Assembly (NCBI RefSeq): GCF_012927345.1
Contig: NZ_JABBGJ010000026.1
Coordinates: forward strand, 78,450-142,449
DNA from: Paraburkholderia polaris
GTDB lineage: Bacteria; Pseudomonadota; Gammaproteobacteria; Burkholderiales; Burkholderiaceae
Length of the DNA: 64,000 nt
Direction of reading: 5' to 3'
In this document: in pieces, positions 16,477-25,305 of the stretch
Layout: the number at the start of each line of letters is the position of its first letter
Position numbering within the stretch: position 1 is the stretch's first letter
Made by a program: the position numbers and the translations under genes
Notes under the pieces: generated by a model
Told to the model about the DNA's origin: nothing
What the model saw: only the letters and a program-made list of their open reading frames with translations
Database searches by the model: none

Positions 16477-17904
16477 ATGTCAACGATCAACTACAGCGAA
16501 AAGATTCCGAACAACGTCAATCTCGCCGACGACCGTGCACTGCAGCGCGCGCTCGAACAATGGCAGCCGAATTTTCTGTCGTGGTGGGGCGATATGGGCC
16601 CGGAAGGCTCGCATGGCTATGACGTGTATCTGCGCACGGCGGTGAGCGTCGACGCGGGCGGTTGGGCGCATTTCGATCACGTGAAGATGCCGGACTATCG
16701 CTGGGGCATTTTCCTCACGCCCGGCGAGCAGGACCGCAAGATTCATTTCGGCGAGCACAAGGGTGAAGCCGCGTGGCAGGACGTGCCCGGCGAGCATCGT
16801 GCGAATCTGCGCCGCATTATCGTCACGCAAGGCGATACGGAACCGGCTTCGGTCGAGCAGCAACGGCATCTGGGTTTGACTGCGCCGTCAATGTACGACC
16901 TGCGCAACCTGTTTCAGGTGAACGTGGAAGAAGGCCGCCACCTGTGGGCGATGGTGTATCTGCTGCACCGATACTTCGGCCGCGATGGACGTGAGGAAGC
17001 CGAAGCGTTGCTCGGCCGCCGTTCGGGTGATGACGACAATCCGCGCATTCTCGGGGCCTTTAACGAGAAAACGCCGGACTGGCTTGCGTTCTACATGTTC
17101 ACGTACTTTACCGACCGCGACGGCAAGTTCCAGTTGTCGGCGCTCGCCGAGTCGGGTTTCGATCCGCTTGCGCGCACCACGAAGTTCATGCTGACCGAAG
17201 AAGCGCATCACATGTTCGTTGGCGAATCGGGCGTGTCGCGCGTGATCCAGCGCACTGCGCAAGTAACGAACGAACTGGGCACGGATGACGTCGCGAAGAT
17301 TCGCGCGGCCGGCGTGATCGATCTGCCGACTATCCAGCGTTATCTGAACTTCCATTACTCGGTGACGATCGACTTGTTCGGCGCCGATCATTCTTCGAAT
17401 GCGGCCACGTTCTATAGCTCAGGCCTGAAGGGCCGCTATGAAGAGAACAAGCGCGACGACGATCATCAATTGATCGGTCAAAGCTATAAGCTGCTCGACG
17501 TGCAGGACGGCAAACTGGTCGAGCGCGAAGTGCCGATGCTCAACGCCATGAATGAAGTGCTGCGCGACGACTACATTAAAGATTCGGTGGCGGGCGTCGG
17601 CCGTTGGAACAAGGTGCTCGAGAAGGCCGGCATCGATTTCCGCATGACGGTGCCGCATAAAGCATTCAATCGGCAGATCGGCACGTTTGCCGGTACCCGT
17701 GTGTCGCCGGATGGCCGTGTGATCAGCGAGACCGAATGGGCCGCGAACGAAGCGAAGTGGCTCGCCACGCCGGAAGATCGCGCGTATGTCGCTTCGCTGA
17801 TGGGCCGCGTCACCGAGCCCGGCAAGTTCGCGAACTGGATTGCGCCGCCGGCAATGGGCGTGAACCGCCAGCCGGTCGATTTCGAATACGTGCGCTTCAA
17901 CTGA
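16477..17904 (+). CDS. boxB: Benzoyl-CoA 2,3-epoxidase, oxygenase subunit
   Basis: A 475-residue class I di-iron monooxygenase that inserts one oxygen atom into benzoyl-CoA with electrons from BoxA. Carboxylate/histidine ligand motifs are present on the helical core: VEEGRHLWAMVYLL (about residues 149-162) and TEEAHHMFVGE (about residues 241-251). WQPNFLSWWGDMGPEGSHGYDVYLRTA at the N-terminus is highly characteristic. The length agrees with known BoxB. AAGGAAC precedes the ATG. Confidence 0.95.
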   Translation: MSTINYSEKIPNNVNLADDRALQRALEQWQPNFLSWWGDMGPEGSHGYDVYLRTAVSVDAGGWAHFDHVKMPDYRWGIFLTPGEQDRKIHFGEHKGEAAWQDVPGEHRANLRRIIVTQGDTEPASVEQQRHLGLTAPSMYDLRNLFQVNVEEGRHLWAMVYLLHRYFGRDGREEAEALLGRRSGDDDNPRILGAFNEKTPDWLAFYMFTYFTDRDGKFQLSALAESGFDPLARTTKFMLTEEAHHMFVGESGVSRVIQRTAQVTNELGTDDVAKIRAAGVIDLPTIQRYLNFHYSVTIDLFGADHSSNAATFYSSGLKGRYEENKRDDDHQLIGQSYKLLDVQDGKLVEREVPMLNAMNEVLRDDYIKDSVAGVGRWNKVLEKAGIDFRMTVPHKAFNRQIGTFAGTRVSPDGRVISETEWAANEAKWLATPEDRAYVASLMGRVTEPGKFANWIAPPAMGVNRQPVDFEYVRFN

Positions 17905-17969
17905 GTACGACGATTAAAAACGTGTGGCGTGCAGCGTCGTATCCGCACGAATATAGGGTGGAGGAAGTC

Positions 17970-19208
17970 ATGAACGGCCCAGTATCGATCGAAGTTCTCA
18001 GGCAGCATCTGATCGATCCGGAAATCTGCATTCGCTGTAACACCTGCGAAGAGACTTGCCCGGTCGATGCGATCACGCACGACGAGAACAATTACGTGGT
18101 CAAGGCGGATGTCTGCAATGGCTGTATGGCGTGCGTGCCGCCGTGTCCTACCGGTGCGATCGATAACTGGCGCACCGTGCTGAAGGCCGATGCGTATCCC
18201 ATCGACGAGCAGTTCAAATGGGACGTGCTGCCCGAGCAGAACACGATGGCCGTGCCAGCGCCGGAAGATGCCGCTGCAGGGTCGTCAGGCGATACGCCCG
18301 CAGACGCGAGTGGTATTGAAGTCGATACCGTGCGCGGGTCGGTCGTGCCGCCGTGGTCCGCTGCGAAACCATACGTGAATCTCTACACGCACAAAGCGCC
18401 GACTACCGCGACAGTGGTCGGCAACTACCGGCTCACCGACGGCTCGACCGATAGCGACATTCATCACATCGTGCTCGATTTCGGTTCGATGCCTTTTCCG
18501 GTGCTGGAAGGCCAGTCGATCGGCATCCTGCCGCCGGGGGCGACCACGGATGGCCGCACGCATCACGCGCGGCAGTATTCGATTGCTAGCCCGCGCGACG
18601 GCGAACGGCCCGGCTATAACAATGTTTCTCTCACCGTGAAGCGCGTTTCCCGGCAGCACGGCGACGCGCTCGATGGGATCTGCTCGAATTATCTGTGCGA
18701 TCTGAAGAAGGGCGACGTGGTGAGTGTGATCGGCCCATTTGGCGGCACGTTCCTGATGCCGAATCATCCGAACTCGCATCTGCTGATGATTTGCACGGGC
18801 ACCGGCTCAGCGCCGATGCGCGCGATGACCGAGTATCGCAGGCGGCGTCGTCTGAAGGGGGCGACTGGCAAGCTGATGTTGTTCTTTGGCGCGCGCACGA
18901 AAGAAGAGTTGCCGTACTTCGGGCCGCTGACGAATCTGCCCAAGGATTTCATCGATACCAATCTGGCGTTTTCGCGCACGCCGGGCCAACCCAGGCGTTA
19001 CGTGCAGGACGCGATGCGCGAGCGCGCGGTCGACGTCGCTCAAATGCTCAAAGATGACAACACGCATATCTACGTGTGTGGATTGAAGGGTATGGAAGAC
19101 GGTGTGCTGCAGGCGCTCAAGGAAATCGGCGAACAGCACCAGCTCGACTGGGAAGCGTTATGGATGAAGCTGAAGCGGGAAGGGCGGCTGCATCTGGAGA
19201 CGTATTGA
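17970..19208 (+). CDS. boxA: Benzoyl-CoA 2,3-epoxidase, reductase subunit
   Basis: A 412-residue NADPH:acceptor reductase delivering electrons to BoxB. The N-terminal ferredoxin part has two [4Fe-4S] sets: C20, C23, C26, C30 and C49, C52, C55, C59. A ferredoxin-NADP reductase part follows, with the FAD motif RQYSIASPRDGE and the NADP loop ICTGTGSAPMRAM. The C-terminus (GRLHLETY) is typical for plant-type FNR modules. Start 17970 has GGAGGAAG just upstream. The frame extends upstream inside boxB, but that is overlap only. Confidence 0.94.
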   Translation: MNGPVSIEVLRQHLIDPEICIRCNTCEETCPVDAITHDENNYVVKADVCNGCMACVPPCPTGAIDNWRTVLKADAYPIDEQFKWDVLPEQNTMAVPAPEDAAAGSSGDTPADASGIEVDTVRGSVVPPWSAAKPYVNLYTHKAPTTATVVGNYRLTDGSTDSDIHHIVLDFGSMPFPVLEGQSIGILPPGATTDGRTHHARQYSIASPRDGERPGYNNVSLTVKRVSRQHGDALDGICSNYLCDLKKGDVVSVIGPFGGTFLMPNHPNSHLLMICTGTGSAPMRAMTEYRRRRRLKGATGKLMLFFGARTKEELPYFGPLTNLPKDFIDTNLAFSRTPGQPRRYVQDAMRERAVDVAQMLKDDNTHIYVCGLKGMEDGVLQALKEIGEQHQLDWEALWMKLKREGRLHLETY

Positions 19209-19260
19209 ACGACGAGCGTCCGGCTGGGAATTGGCCCGCACGCTGCGAGCCGGGCGGGTT

Positions 19261-19656
19261 TTACCAGATTGTTTTAACGTGCGGATACGCGCGAATTTTT
19301 TCGTCTTTTGTCACTAGCGGTACTGCAAACTTGCGCGCGGTCGCGACGATCATCCTATCGGCGGGGTCCTTATGGAACTCACCGGGAAGATTGACGGACT
19401 TAGTTGATATTTCCACATCGACAGGTGCAAAGCGTACCGCTTCGATGGCCGAGACGGTGGCGAGCCAACTGCTGACGTCCATCGAGAGTAGTAGCCTTTC
19501 TCGCTCCACCAGCATGGCTATTTCCCATGCGGAAATAGCCGACACGATGATTTCACCGCCGGCCATTTCGTGCGCGATGGCGGTCTTTGCTTTCTTGCTC
19601 AACGTCGGATCGCCGGTGACCCACCAGACCAGAGTATGGGTGTCCAGAACGATCAC
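19261..19656 (-). CDS. PIN-domain toxin (VapC-like ribonuclease)
   Basis: A 131-residue PIN domain with the metal-binding acids expected of VapC nucleases: Asp5 in MIVLDTHTLVWW, Glu45 in SAISAWEIAML and Asp in HKDPADRMIVATA. VapC toxins cut tRNA or rRNA when their antitoxin is degraded. The start overlaps the antitoxin stop by four bases, the usual coupled arrangement. The pair sits between two unrelated catabolic operons, suggesting insertion as a mobile module. Confidence 0.88.
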   Translation of the reverse strand: MIVLDTHTLVWWVTGDPTLSKKAKTAIAHEMAGGEIIVSAISAWEIAMLVERERLLLSMDVSSWLATVSAIEAVRFAPVDVEISTKSVNLPGEFHKDPADRMIVATARKFAVPLVTKDEKIRAYPHVKTIW

Positions 19657-19889
19657 TGTGCCGCCTCCCAGTCGTCCTCTCCGATGGGAGCGGTAGGATT
19701 GTCGTAACGCACGACCGAGCCGCGTAGCACGTCGAGCGGACTGCGTTCTACGCCGCGATAGGGGCGCACTTCAAGCGCCGGTTTGCCATGGTCAGTGACG
19801 ATCAAGCTTTCGCCGGACGACTCCACTTGCCGGAATAATTCGAGCGCCTTGGCCTTGAATTCAGACTTCGATACCAGATTGCCTTGCAC
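19653..19889 (-). CDS. Phd/YefM-like antitoxin (VapB-type partner)
   Basis: A 78-residue antitoxin (SKSEFKAKALELFRQVESSGESLIVTDHGKPALEVRPY), with the DNA-binding half typical of the Phd/YefM fold and a variable acidic tail that would neutralise the PIN toxin. It starts at a GTG (19889): AGGAG lies five bases upstream, whereas an upstream in-frame codon would put the promoter repeats inside the gene. Two direct TGACTATAGG repeats just upstream could be its autoregulatory operator. Confidence 0.8.
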   Translation of the reverse strand: MQGNLVSKSEFKAKALELFRQVESSGESLIVTDHGKPALEVRPYRGVERSPLDVLRGSVVRYDNPTAPIGEDDWEAAQ

Positions 19890-19896
19890 AATAGCT

Positions 19897-19920
19897 CCTA
19901 TAGTCAGTTGCCTATAGTCA
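19897..19920 (-). promoter_or_regulatory. Direct repeats upstream of the toxin-antitoxin pair
   Basis: TGACTATAGG occurs twice in the same orientation on the minus strand (19920-19911 and 19906-19897), spaced 14 bases start to start. The second copy overlaps the antitoxin ribosome-binding site. This is a plausible operator or promoter region for autoregulation. Confidence 0.4.
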
Positions 19921-19968
19921 TTATTGTACACGGAAATGACTAGGCGAATGTAGTCATCGATCGACTGA

Positions 19969-20673
19969 TCATTTTCCCTGCGCCGGCGACACCGCCCCAC
20001 ATGCCCGGATGACCAACTGCACAACTTCCTCAGTCGTTGCTTCGAACGCCTTCTGCGTCAGCGCGCGCTTGCCTTTAAGCGCGCGAATCTGCGCATCGAA
20101 GTCGGCGTAATGCTGGGTCGTCGCCCAGATCATGTACATCAGTGTTTGTGCATTCACCGGCGCCAGCAACCCGCGTGCGATCCAGTCGTCGATGACCTTC
20201 ACCCGGCTGTCCAGCCACGGCTTCACGCGCCCCGTGAGAATGTCCTCCATATGCTCCGCGCCGTGGATGATCTCACTCGCCCACACCTTCGAACCTAACG
20301 GCCGGCGGCGCGATAACTCCATTTTCGCGCGCACGTATCCACCAATCGCTTCGACCGGATCGTCGCTGCATTCGAACGTGTCCGCCGCGCGATGCCAGTC
20401 TTCGAACAGGTCTTCGAGCACACGTCGGTACAAAGCGAGCTTTGTCGGGAAGTAGTAATGCAGGTTAGCTTTCGGTAAGCCTGCACGTTCCGCGATCATC
20501 GCCGTGCTGGTTCCGTCGAGTCCTCGCTCTGCGAAAACCGCTTCGGCGCACGCCAATAAATGCGCTTCATTCGACTCGCGAATGTGCGCCTTGCGCCGCC
20601 GCAAAGGTGCGCGTGTTTCGTCCTGTGTCTCGTCGTTTTCCGTGATGTCGGCAGCCACGTTGTTGTCTCTCAT
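19969..20673 (-). CDS. TetR-family regulator, RutR-like (pyrimidine catabolism)
   Basis: A 234-residue repressor. After a charged N-terminal tail, residues about 35-85 form the TetR helix-turn-helix (AVFAERGLDGTSTAMIAERAGLPKANLHYYFPTKLALYR). The C-terminal domain (ASEIIHGAEHMEDIL, MYMIWATTQHYADFDAQI) is RutR-like, the class that binds uracil or thymine. It is divergent from the pyrimidine degradation operon, and an 18-bp palindrome lies between them, so it is very probably the local repressor. Confidence 0.86.
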   Translation of the reverse strand: MRDNNVAADITENDETQDETRAPLRRRKAHIRESNEAHLLACAEAVFAERGLDGTSTAMIAERAGLPKANLHYYFPTKLALYRRVLEDLFEDWHRAADTFECSDDPVEAIGGYVRAKMELSRRRPLGSKVWASEIIHGAEHMEDILTGRVKPWLDSRVKVIDDWIARGLLAPVNAQTLMYMIWATTQHYADFDAQIRALKGKRALTQKAFEATTEEVVQLVIRACGAVSPAQGK

Positions 20674-20846
20674 GTTGGCTTCATCGGCATGTGTGCCGCG
20701 TCGCGCTTCATTCTAGTCGTTTGAGCGCGGATGGACACGCGCATTCGAGACCGTCGAAAAATGCGTGCTGCAGTGCAATGGCACGCTTCTCGCTATGTTT
20801 CCCACCGTACGAAAGGTATTGATTTGGCGGGCTTAATCGTCTACAA

Positions 20847-20864
20847 CCTGTCCAACTGGACAGG
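20847..20864. promoter_or_regulatory. Palindromic operator of the pyrimidine-degradation operon
   Basis: CCTGTCCAACTGGACAGG has perfectly matching eight-base arms around AC. Its size and symmetry are those of a TetR operator, and the core resembles the RutR box (TTGACCA-N2-TGGTCAA). It lies between the TetR gene and the ureidopropionase gene. Confidence 0.6.
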
Positions 20865-21013
20865 ATTGAGAGAGCGGGTGATGCCCCAGGGTTTGCCCTC
20901 TGATGAAGAGGCGATCGAAGGCGTCGAATGTGCACCGCCGCCGTGCGGCCACGCCCCAAAACCCGCCGCCTATGCACCAGTTTCATGTCGGTTCATCGAA
21001 AGGAGCGAGACGA

Positions 21014-22294
21014 ATGAACGCGGTATCCGAAGCGCTGAAGCACGCTGAACCAAATACGTCGATCAAGGTCGACGGCAAGCGGCTGTGGGACAGCCTGATG
21101 ACGATGGCGAAGATCGGCGCGACGCCCAAAGGCGGCGTCTGCCGGCTAGCGCTGACCGACCTCGACAAACAAGGTCGCGACCTGATCGTCAGTTGGGCGA
21201 AGGAAGCGGGTTGCACGGTCAGTGTCGATCAGATGGGCAATGTGTTCATGCGCCGCGCCGGGCGCAATCCCGATGCGTTGCCGGTCATGACCGGCTCGCA
21301 CGCCGACTCGCAGCCGACCGGCGGCCGCTTTGACGGCATCTACGGCGTACTCGGCGGACTCGAAGTCATCCGCAGTCTGAACGATCACGGTATCGTGACC
21401 GAGCATCCAGTTGAAGTGGTGATCTGGACCAACGAGGAAGGCTCGCGTTTCGCACCCGCAATGGTCGCCTCGGGTGTGTTCGCCGGCGTCTTCACACTGG
21501 ACTACGGCCTCTCTCGCAAGGACGTGGACGGCAAGACCATCGGCGAGGAACTCAAACGCATTGGCTATGCGGGCGATCTTCCTTGCGGCGGCCGCCCGTT
21601 GCATGCCGCATTCGAATTGCACATCGAACAAGGGCCGATTCTCGAAGCCGAGCAAAAAACTATTGGCGTGGTGACCGATGCGCAAGGTCAGCGCTGGTAC
21701 GAAATCACGCTGACGGGGCAAGAGGCGCATGCGGGTCCGACGCCGATGCCGCGCCGTCGCGATGCTTTGCTCGGGGCCGCGCGCGTGGTCGAGCTGGTCA
21801 ATCGCATCGGGCTGGATAACGCACCGTTCGGCTGTGCGACGGTCGGCATGATGCAGGTGTATCCGAACTCGCGCAACGTGATTCCGGGCCGCGTGTTCTT
21901 CACTGTCGACTTTCGTCATCCGGATGATGCGGTGCTCGCGAAGATGGATGCCGCATTGCGTCAAGGCGTGGCGGATATCACGAAGGGCATCGGGCTGGAA
22001 ACCGAACTCGAACAGATCTTTTACTACGCGCCGGTCGCTTTCGACGAAGCCTGCGTGAAGTCCGTACGCGCCGCAGCCGAACGTTTTGGCTATTCGCATC
22101 GCAACATGGTGTCCGGTGCGGGACACGACGCCTGTTATCTGTCGCAAGTCGCGCCGACTTCGATGGTGTTCGTGCCGTGCGTCGACGGGATCAGTCACAA
22201 CGAGATCGAGGACGCCACCTTCGAATGGATCGAAGCGGGCGCTAACGTCTTGCTGCACGCCATGCTCGGACGAGCGTGCGAGCCGGTTTCATAA
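21014..22294 (+). CDS. Zn-dependent amidase, beta-ureidopropionase type (N-carbamoyl-beta-alanine amidohydrolase)
   Basis: A 426-residue M20-family metal hydrolase. Metal-site segments are visible: MTGSHADSQPTGGRFDGIYG, TNEEGSRFAP, ELHIEQGPILE and SGAGHDACYLSQVAPTSMVF. QEAHAGPTPMPRRRDAL marks the dimerisation/lid domain. In this operon it should hydrolyse N-carbamoyl-beta-alanine to beta-alanine, CO2 and ammonia, the last step of reductive uracil degradation. Start 21014 follows AAAGGAGCGAG; the longer frame from 20903 would cover the leader and is unlikely. Confidence 0.9.
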   Translation: MNAVSEALKHAEPNTSIKVDGKRLWDSLMTMAKIGATPKGGVCRLALTDLDKQGRDLIVSWAKEAGCTVSVDQMGNVFMRRAGRNPDALPVMTGSHADSQPTGGRFDGIYGVLGGLEVIRSLNDHGIVTEHPVEVVIWTNEEGSRFAPAMVASGVFAGVFTLDYGLSRKDVDGKTIGEELKRIGYAGDLPCGGRPLHAAFELHIEQGPILEAEQKTIGVVTDAQGQRWYEITLTGQEAHAGPTPMPRRRDALLGAARVVELVNRIGLDNAPFGCATVGMMQVYPNSRNVIPGRVFFTVDFRHPDDAVLAKMDAALRQGVADITKGIGLETELEQIFYYAPVAFDEACVKSVRAAAERFGYSHRNMVSGAGHDACYLSQVAPTSMVFVPCVDGISHNEIEDATFEWIEAGANVLLHAMLGRACEPVS

Positions 22295-22430
22295 CGCTTT
22301 AGCGGTTGCGGTTGCGGGTTGTAGTTGATTCACCAGCCTCACCGTAGTGCCCATAGAACATGCCGCCCCGGCTTCGCTTCAGCGCAGCCGGCGGGACCGG
22401 CTACGTCCTCACATCGAAGAAGGAACTCGT

Positions 22431-23780
22431 ATGGCCATCAAGCAAACCGGCGATATAGCGCCTCAGCGCCTATCGGTCGATCAACTCTCGTGCGAGTTCT
22501 CCGATATCGCGCCGTTGCTCGACGCGAGTGCCGCGGCCGCGGCGGCGAGTCGCTGTCATTACTGTTACGACGCACCGTGCGTCAACGCGTGTCCGACGCA
22601 GATCGACATTCCCAGTTTCATTCGCAAGATCAGCAACGGCAATCTGAAGGGCGCGGCCGTCGATATTCTGTCGGCGAATCCGATGGGCGGCATGTGCGCG
22701 CGCGTTTGCCCGACCGAGATTCTCTGCGAGGGTGCTTGCGTGCGCAACCATCAGGATGCGAAGCCGGTGGCGATCGGCGCGCTGCAACGTCATGCGACCG
22801 ATTGGGCGATGGCGCGCGGCGAAGCACTGTTCAAGCGTGCTGCTGAAACCGGACGGCATGTCGCCGTGGTTGGTGCGGGACCGGCTGGACTCGCATGTGC
22901 GCACCGTCTCGCACTGGCCGGCCATAACGTCACCGTTTACGACGCCCACGAGAAAGCGGGTGGTCTGAACGAATACGGTATCGCTGCCTATAAAACCGTC
23001 GACGATTTTGCTCAGCGCGAAGTGGCGTGGTTGTGCTCGATCGGCGGCATCGAGATCAGAAACGGTGTAGCGCTTGGACGTGACGTGGATCTCGACGCGC
23101 TGCGCAAGCAGTACGATGCGGTCTTCCTCGCGATCGGTCTCACGGGCGTGCGCGCATTGGCGATGGAAGGCGAGGACCTGAGTGGCGTGATGAACGCAGT
23201 GGATTTCATCGAACAGGTGCGCACCGCGAGCGACTTCGGCACGGTGCCGGTGGGCCGCCGGGTGGTCGTGATCGGCGGCGGCAATACGGCAGTGGATGCC
23301 GCGGTGCAAAGTCACAAGCTCGGCGCGACGTCGGTGACGATGGTGTATCGGCGCGGCGTCGAGTCGATGAGCGCAACGTGGGCCGAGCGCGATTTCGCTC
23401 AGACCAACGGCGTCACGCTCGTCACGCACGCAACGCCGGTGCGTTTGATCGGAGAAGGCGGCGTGGTCACGGGTGTCGAATTCGAACGTACGTTGAGCGA
23501 TGGCAATCAGGAGCGCTTCGTGGTCGAAGCCGACATGGTGCTCAAGGCAATCGGGCAGACGCTGGTGCCTGTCGGTATCGAACGCGAACTGTTGACGCTG
23601 GACGGCAGCCGCATTGCGGTCGACGCAAACGGACAAACCTCGCTGCCAGGCGTGTGGGCAGGTGGCGATTGCGCGGCGACGGGTGGGATCGATCTGACGG
23701 TACAAGCGGTGCAGGACGGCAAGATCGCCGCCGCCGCGATTGACGCTCAGTTCGCCCGCACTGCGGTCAAAGCCGCGTAA
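22431..23780 (+). CDS. preT: NAD(P)-dependent dihydropyrimidine dehydrogenase subunit PreT (PydX-like)
   Basis: A 449-residue flavo-iron-sulfur subunit that passes electrons from NAD(P)H to PreA for reduction of uracil and thymine. The N-terminal domain carries cysteine-rich Fe-S segments (CHYCYDAPCVNACPTQIDIP, GGMCARVCPTEILCEGACV), as in the glutamate synthase small subunit. An FAD loop (VAVVGAGPAGLACAHRLA) and an NAD(P) loop (VVVIGGGNTAVDAAVQS) follow. GVWAGGDCAATGGIDLTVQAVQDG closes the FAD site. Start 22431 follows GAAGGAAC. Confidence 0.92.
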   Translation: MAIKQTGDIAPQRLSVDQLSCEFSDIAPLLDASAAAAAASRCHYCYDAPCVNACPTQIDIPSFIRKISNGNLKGAAVDILSANPMGGMCARVCPTEILCEGACVRNHQDAKPVAIGALQRHATDWAMARGEALFKRAAETGRHVAVVGAGPAGLACAHRLALAGHNVTVYDAHEKAGGLNEYGIAAYKTVDDFAQREVAWLCSIGGIEIRNGVALGRDVDLDALRKQYDAVFLAIGLTGVRALAMEGEDLSGVMNAVDFIEQVRTASDFGTVPVGRRVVVIGGGNTAVDAAVQSHKLGATSVTMVYRRGVESMSATWAERDFAQTNGVTLVTHATPVRLIGEGGVVTGVEFERTLSDGNQERFVVEADMVLKAIGQTLVPVGIERELLTLDGSRIAVDANGQTSLPGVWAGGDCAATGGIDLTVQAVQDGKIAAAAIDAQFARTAVKAA

Positions 23781-23847
23781 GACTGCATAAAGCCGCTTAA
23801 GCCACGCATCACACCAAGATAAAACAGCAGTCCCCAAGGAGCCGAAC

Positions 23848-25182
23848 ATGGCCGATCTGCGCTGTACGATTGCCGGCATTACGTCGCCGAATCCTTTCTG
23901 GCTTGCCTCCGCGCCGCCGACCGACAAAGCCTATAACGTGAACCGCGCGTTTGAAGCGGGCTGGGGCGGAGTCGTGTGGAAGACGCTGGGCCTCGACCCG
24001 CATGTTGTGAACGTCAGTTCGCGCTATGGCGCAGTGCAATGGAACGGGCAGCGCATCGCGGGCCTGAACAACATCGAACTGATCACCGACCGTCCGCTCG
24101 ACATCAATCTTAAAGAAATCGCTCAGGTCAAACGCGACTGGCCGGACCGCGCGATGATCGTCTCGCTGATGGTGCCGTGCAACGAGCGCGACTGGAAGTG
24201 GATTTTGCCGCTCGTCGAAGACACCGGCGCCGATGCGGTTGAACTGAATTTCGGTTGTCCGCACGGCATGAGCGAGCGTGGCATGGGGGCGGCGGTGGGC
24301 CAGGTGCCCGAGTACATCGAGATGGTTACGCGCTGGGTCAAAGAAGGCTCGAAGCTGCCGTGTCTCGTCAAACTCACGCCGAATATCAGCGACATTCGCC
24401 TTGGTTCGCGTGCTGCCTACAAGGGCGGCGCGGACGGCGTGTCGCTGATCAACACGATCAACTCGATCGTCGCGGTCGATCTCGACGCGATGTCGCCGTT
24501 GCCGATGGTCGACGGCAAAGGCACGCACGGCGGTTACTGCGGGCCGGCGGTCAAACCGATTGCGCTGAACATGGTCGCGGAAATTGCTCGCGACGTGGAA
24601 ACACCTGGCCTGCCGATCTCCGGCATCGGCGGCATTTCGACGTGGCGCGATGCGGCCGAATTCATGGTCCTTGGCGCGGGCAGCGTGCAGGTCTGCACGG
24701 CGGCGATGCACTATGGATTTCGTATCGTCTCCGATCTCGCAGATGGTCTCTCGAACTGGATGGACGAAAAAGGCTACGCGACGCTCGACGACATTCGCGG
24801 TCGCGCCGTGCCGAACGTCACCGACTGGAAGTACCTGAACCTCAAATACGACATCAAGGCGCGCATCGATCAGGACAAATGCATCCAGTGCGGCCTCTGC
24901 CATATCGCGTGTGAAGACACGGCTCACCAGGCGATCATGAAAGAAAAAGATGGCGTTCGGCATTTTGAAGTGATGGACTCCGAATGTGTCGGCTGTAATC
25001 TGTGCATGCATGTGTGCCCGGTCGAGCAGTGCATCACGATGGAACGCGTGGACAGCGGCGAGTACGCGAACTGGACCACGCATCCGAACAACCCCGCGCG
25101 GGTGGATGCCGCAGAAAGCGACAAGTCCGATGCGGCTGAAACCGCCGAGCATGCGCATGCACACGCCGCAAAAGCGGCCTGA
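23848..25182 (+). CDS. preA: NAD-dependent dihydropyrimidine dehydrogenase subunit PreA
   Basis: A 444-residue FMN enzyme with a dihydroorotate dehydrogenase-like barrel (NFGCPHGMSERGMGAAVGQ with the active-site region, KLTPNISDIRLGSRAA). It has a C-terminal two-cluster ferredoxin (CIQCGLCHIACEDTAHQAI and CVGCNLCMHVCPVEQCI). With PreT it reduces uracil and thymine to the dihydro forms. The C-terminal tail after about residue 415 is Ala/His-rich (ETAEHAHAHAAKAA) and low in complexity. CAAGGAGCC precedes the ATG. Confidence 0.94.
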   Translation: MADLRCTIAGITSPNPFWLASAPPTDKAYNVNRAFEAGWGGVVWKTLGLDPHVVNVSSRYGAVQWNGQRIAGLNNIELITDRPLDINLKEIAQVKRDWPDRAMIVSLMVPCNERDWKWILPLVEDTGADAVELNFGCPHGMSERGMGAAVGQVPEYIEMVTRWVKEGSKLPCLVKLTPNISDIRLGSRAAYKGGADGVSLINTINSIVAVDLDAMSPLPMVDGKGTHGGYCGPAVKPIALNMVAEIARDVETPGLPISGIGGISTWRDAAEFMVLGAGSVQVCTAAMHYGFRIVSDLADGLSNWMDEKGYATLDDIRGRAVPNVTDWKYLNLKYDIKARIDQDKCIQCGLCHIACEDTAHQAIMKEKDGVRHFEVMDSECVGCNLCMHVCPVEQCITMERVDSGEYANWTTHPNNPARVDAAESDKSDAAETAEHAHAHAAKAA

Positions 25183-25305
25183 AACATGAGCGACTTGTAG
25201 GAAAGGAAACGAAACGAAGCGCTTGTACTGAACCTGTGGTTTTCCCCAGGGCCTGACGCGCCGCCAGAAGCCGCGCAGGCCTCAACGATCAGTGGAGATC
25301 TTTCG

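Noticed and set aside
22470..23927. 485-codon ORF on the minus strand
   Set aside because: Antisense shadow of preT, with Arg/His-rich translation.
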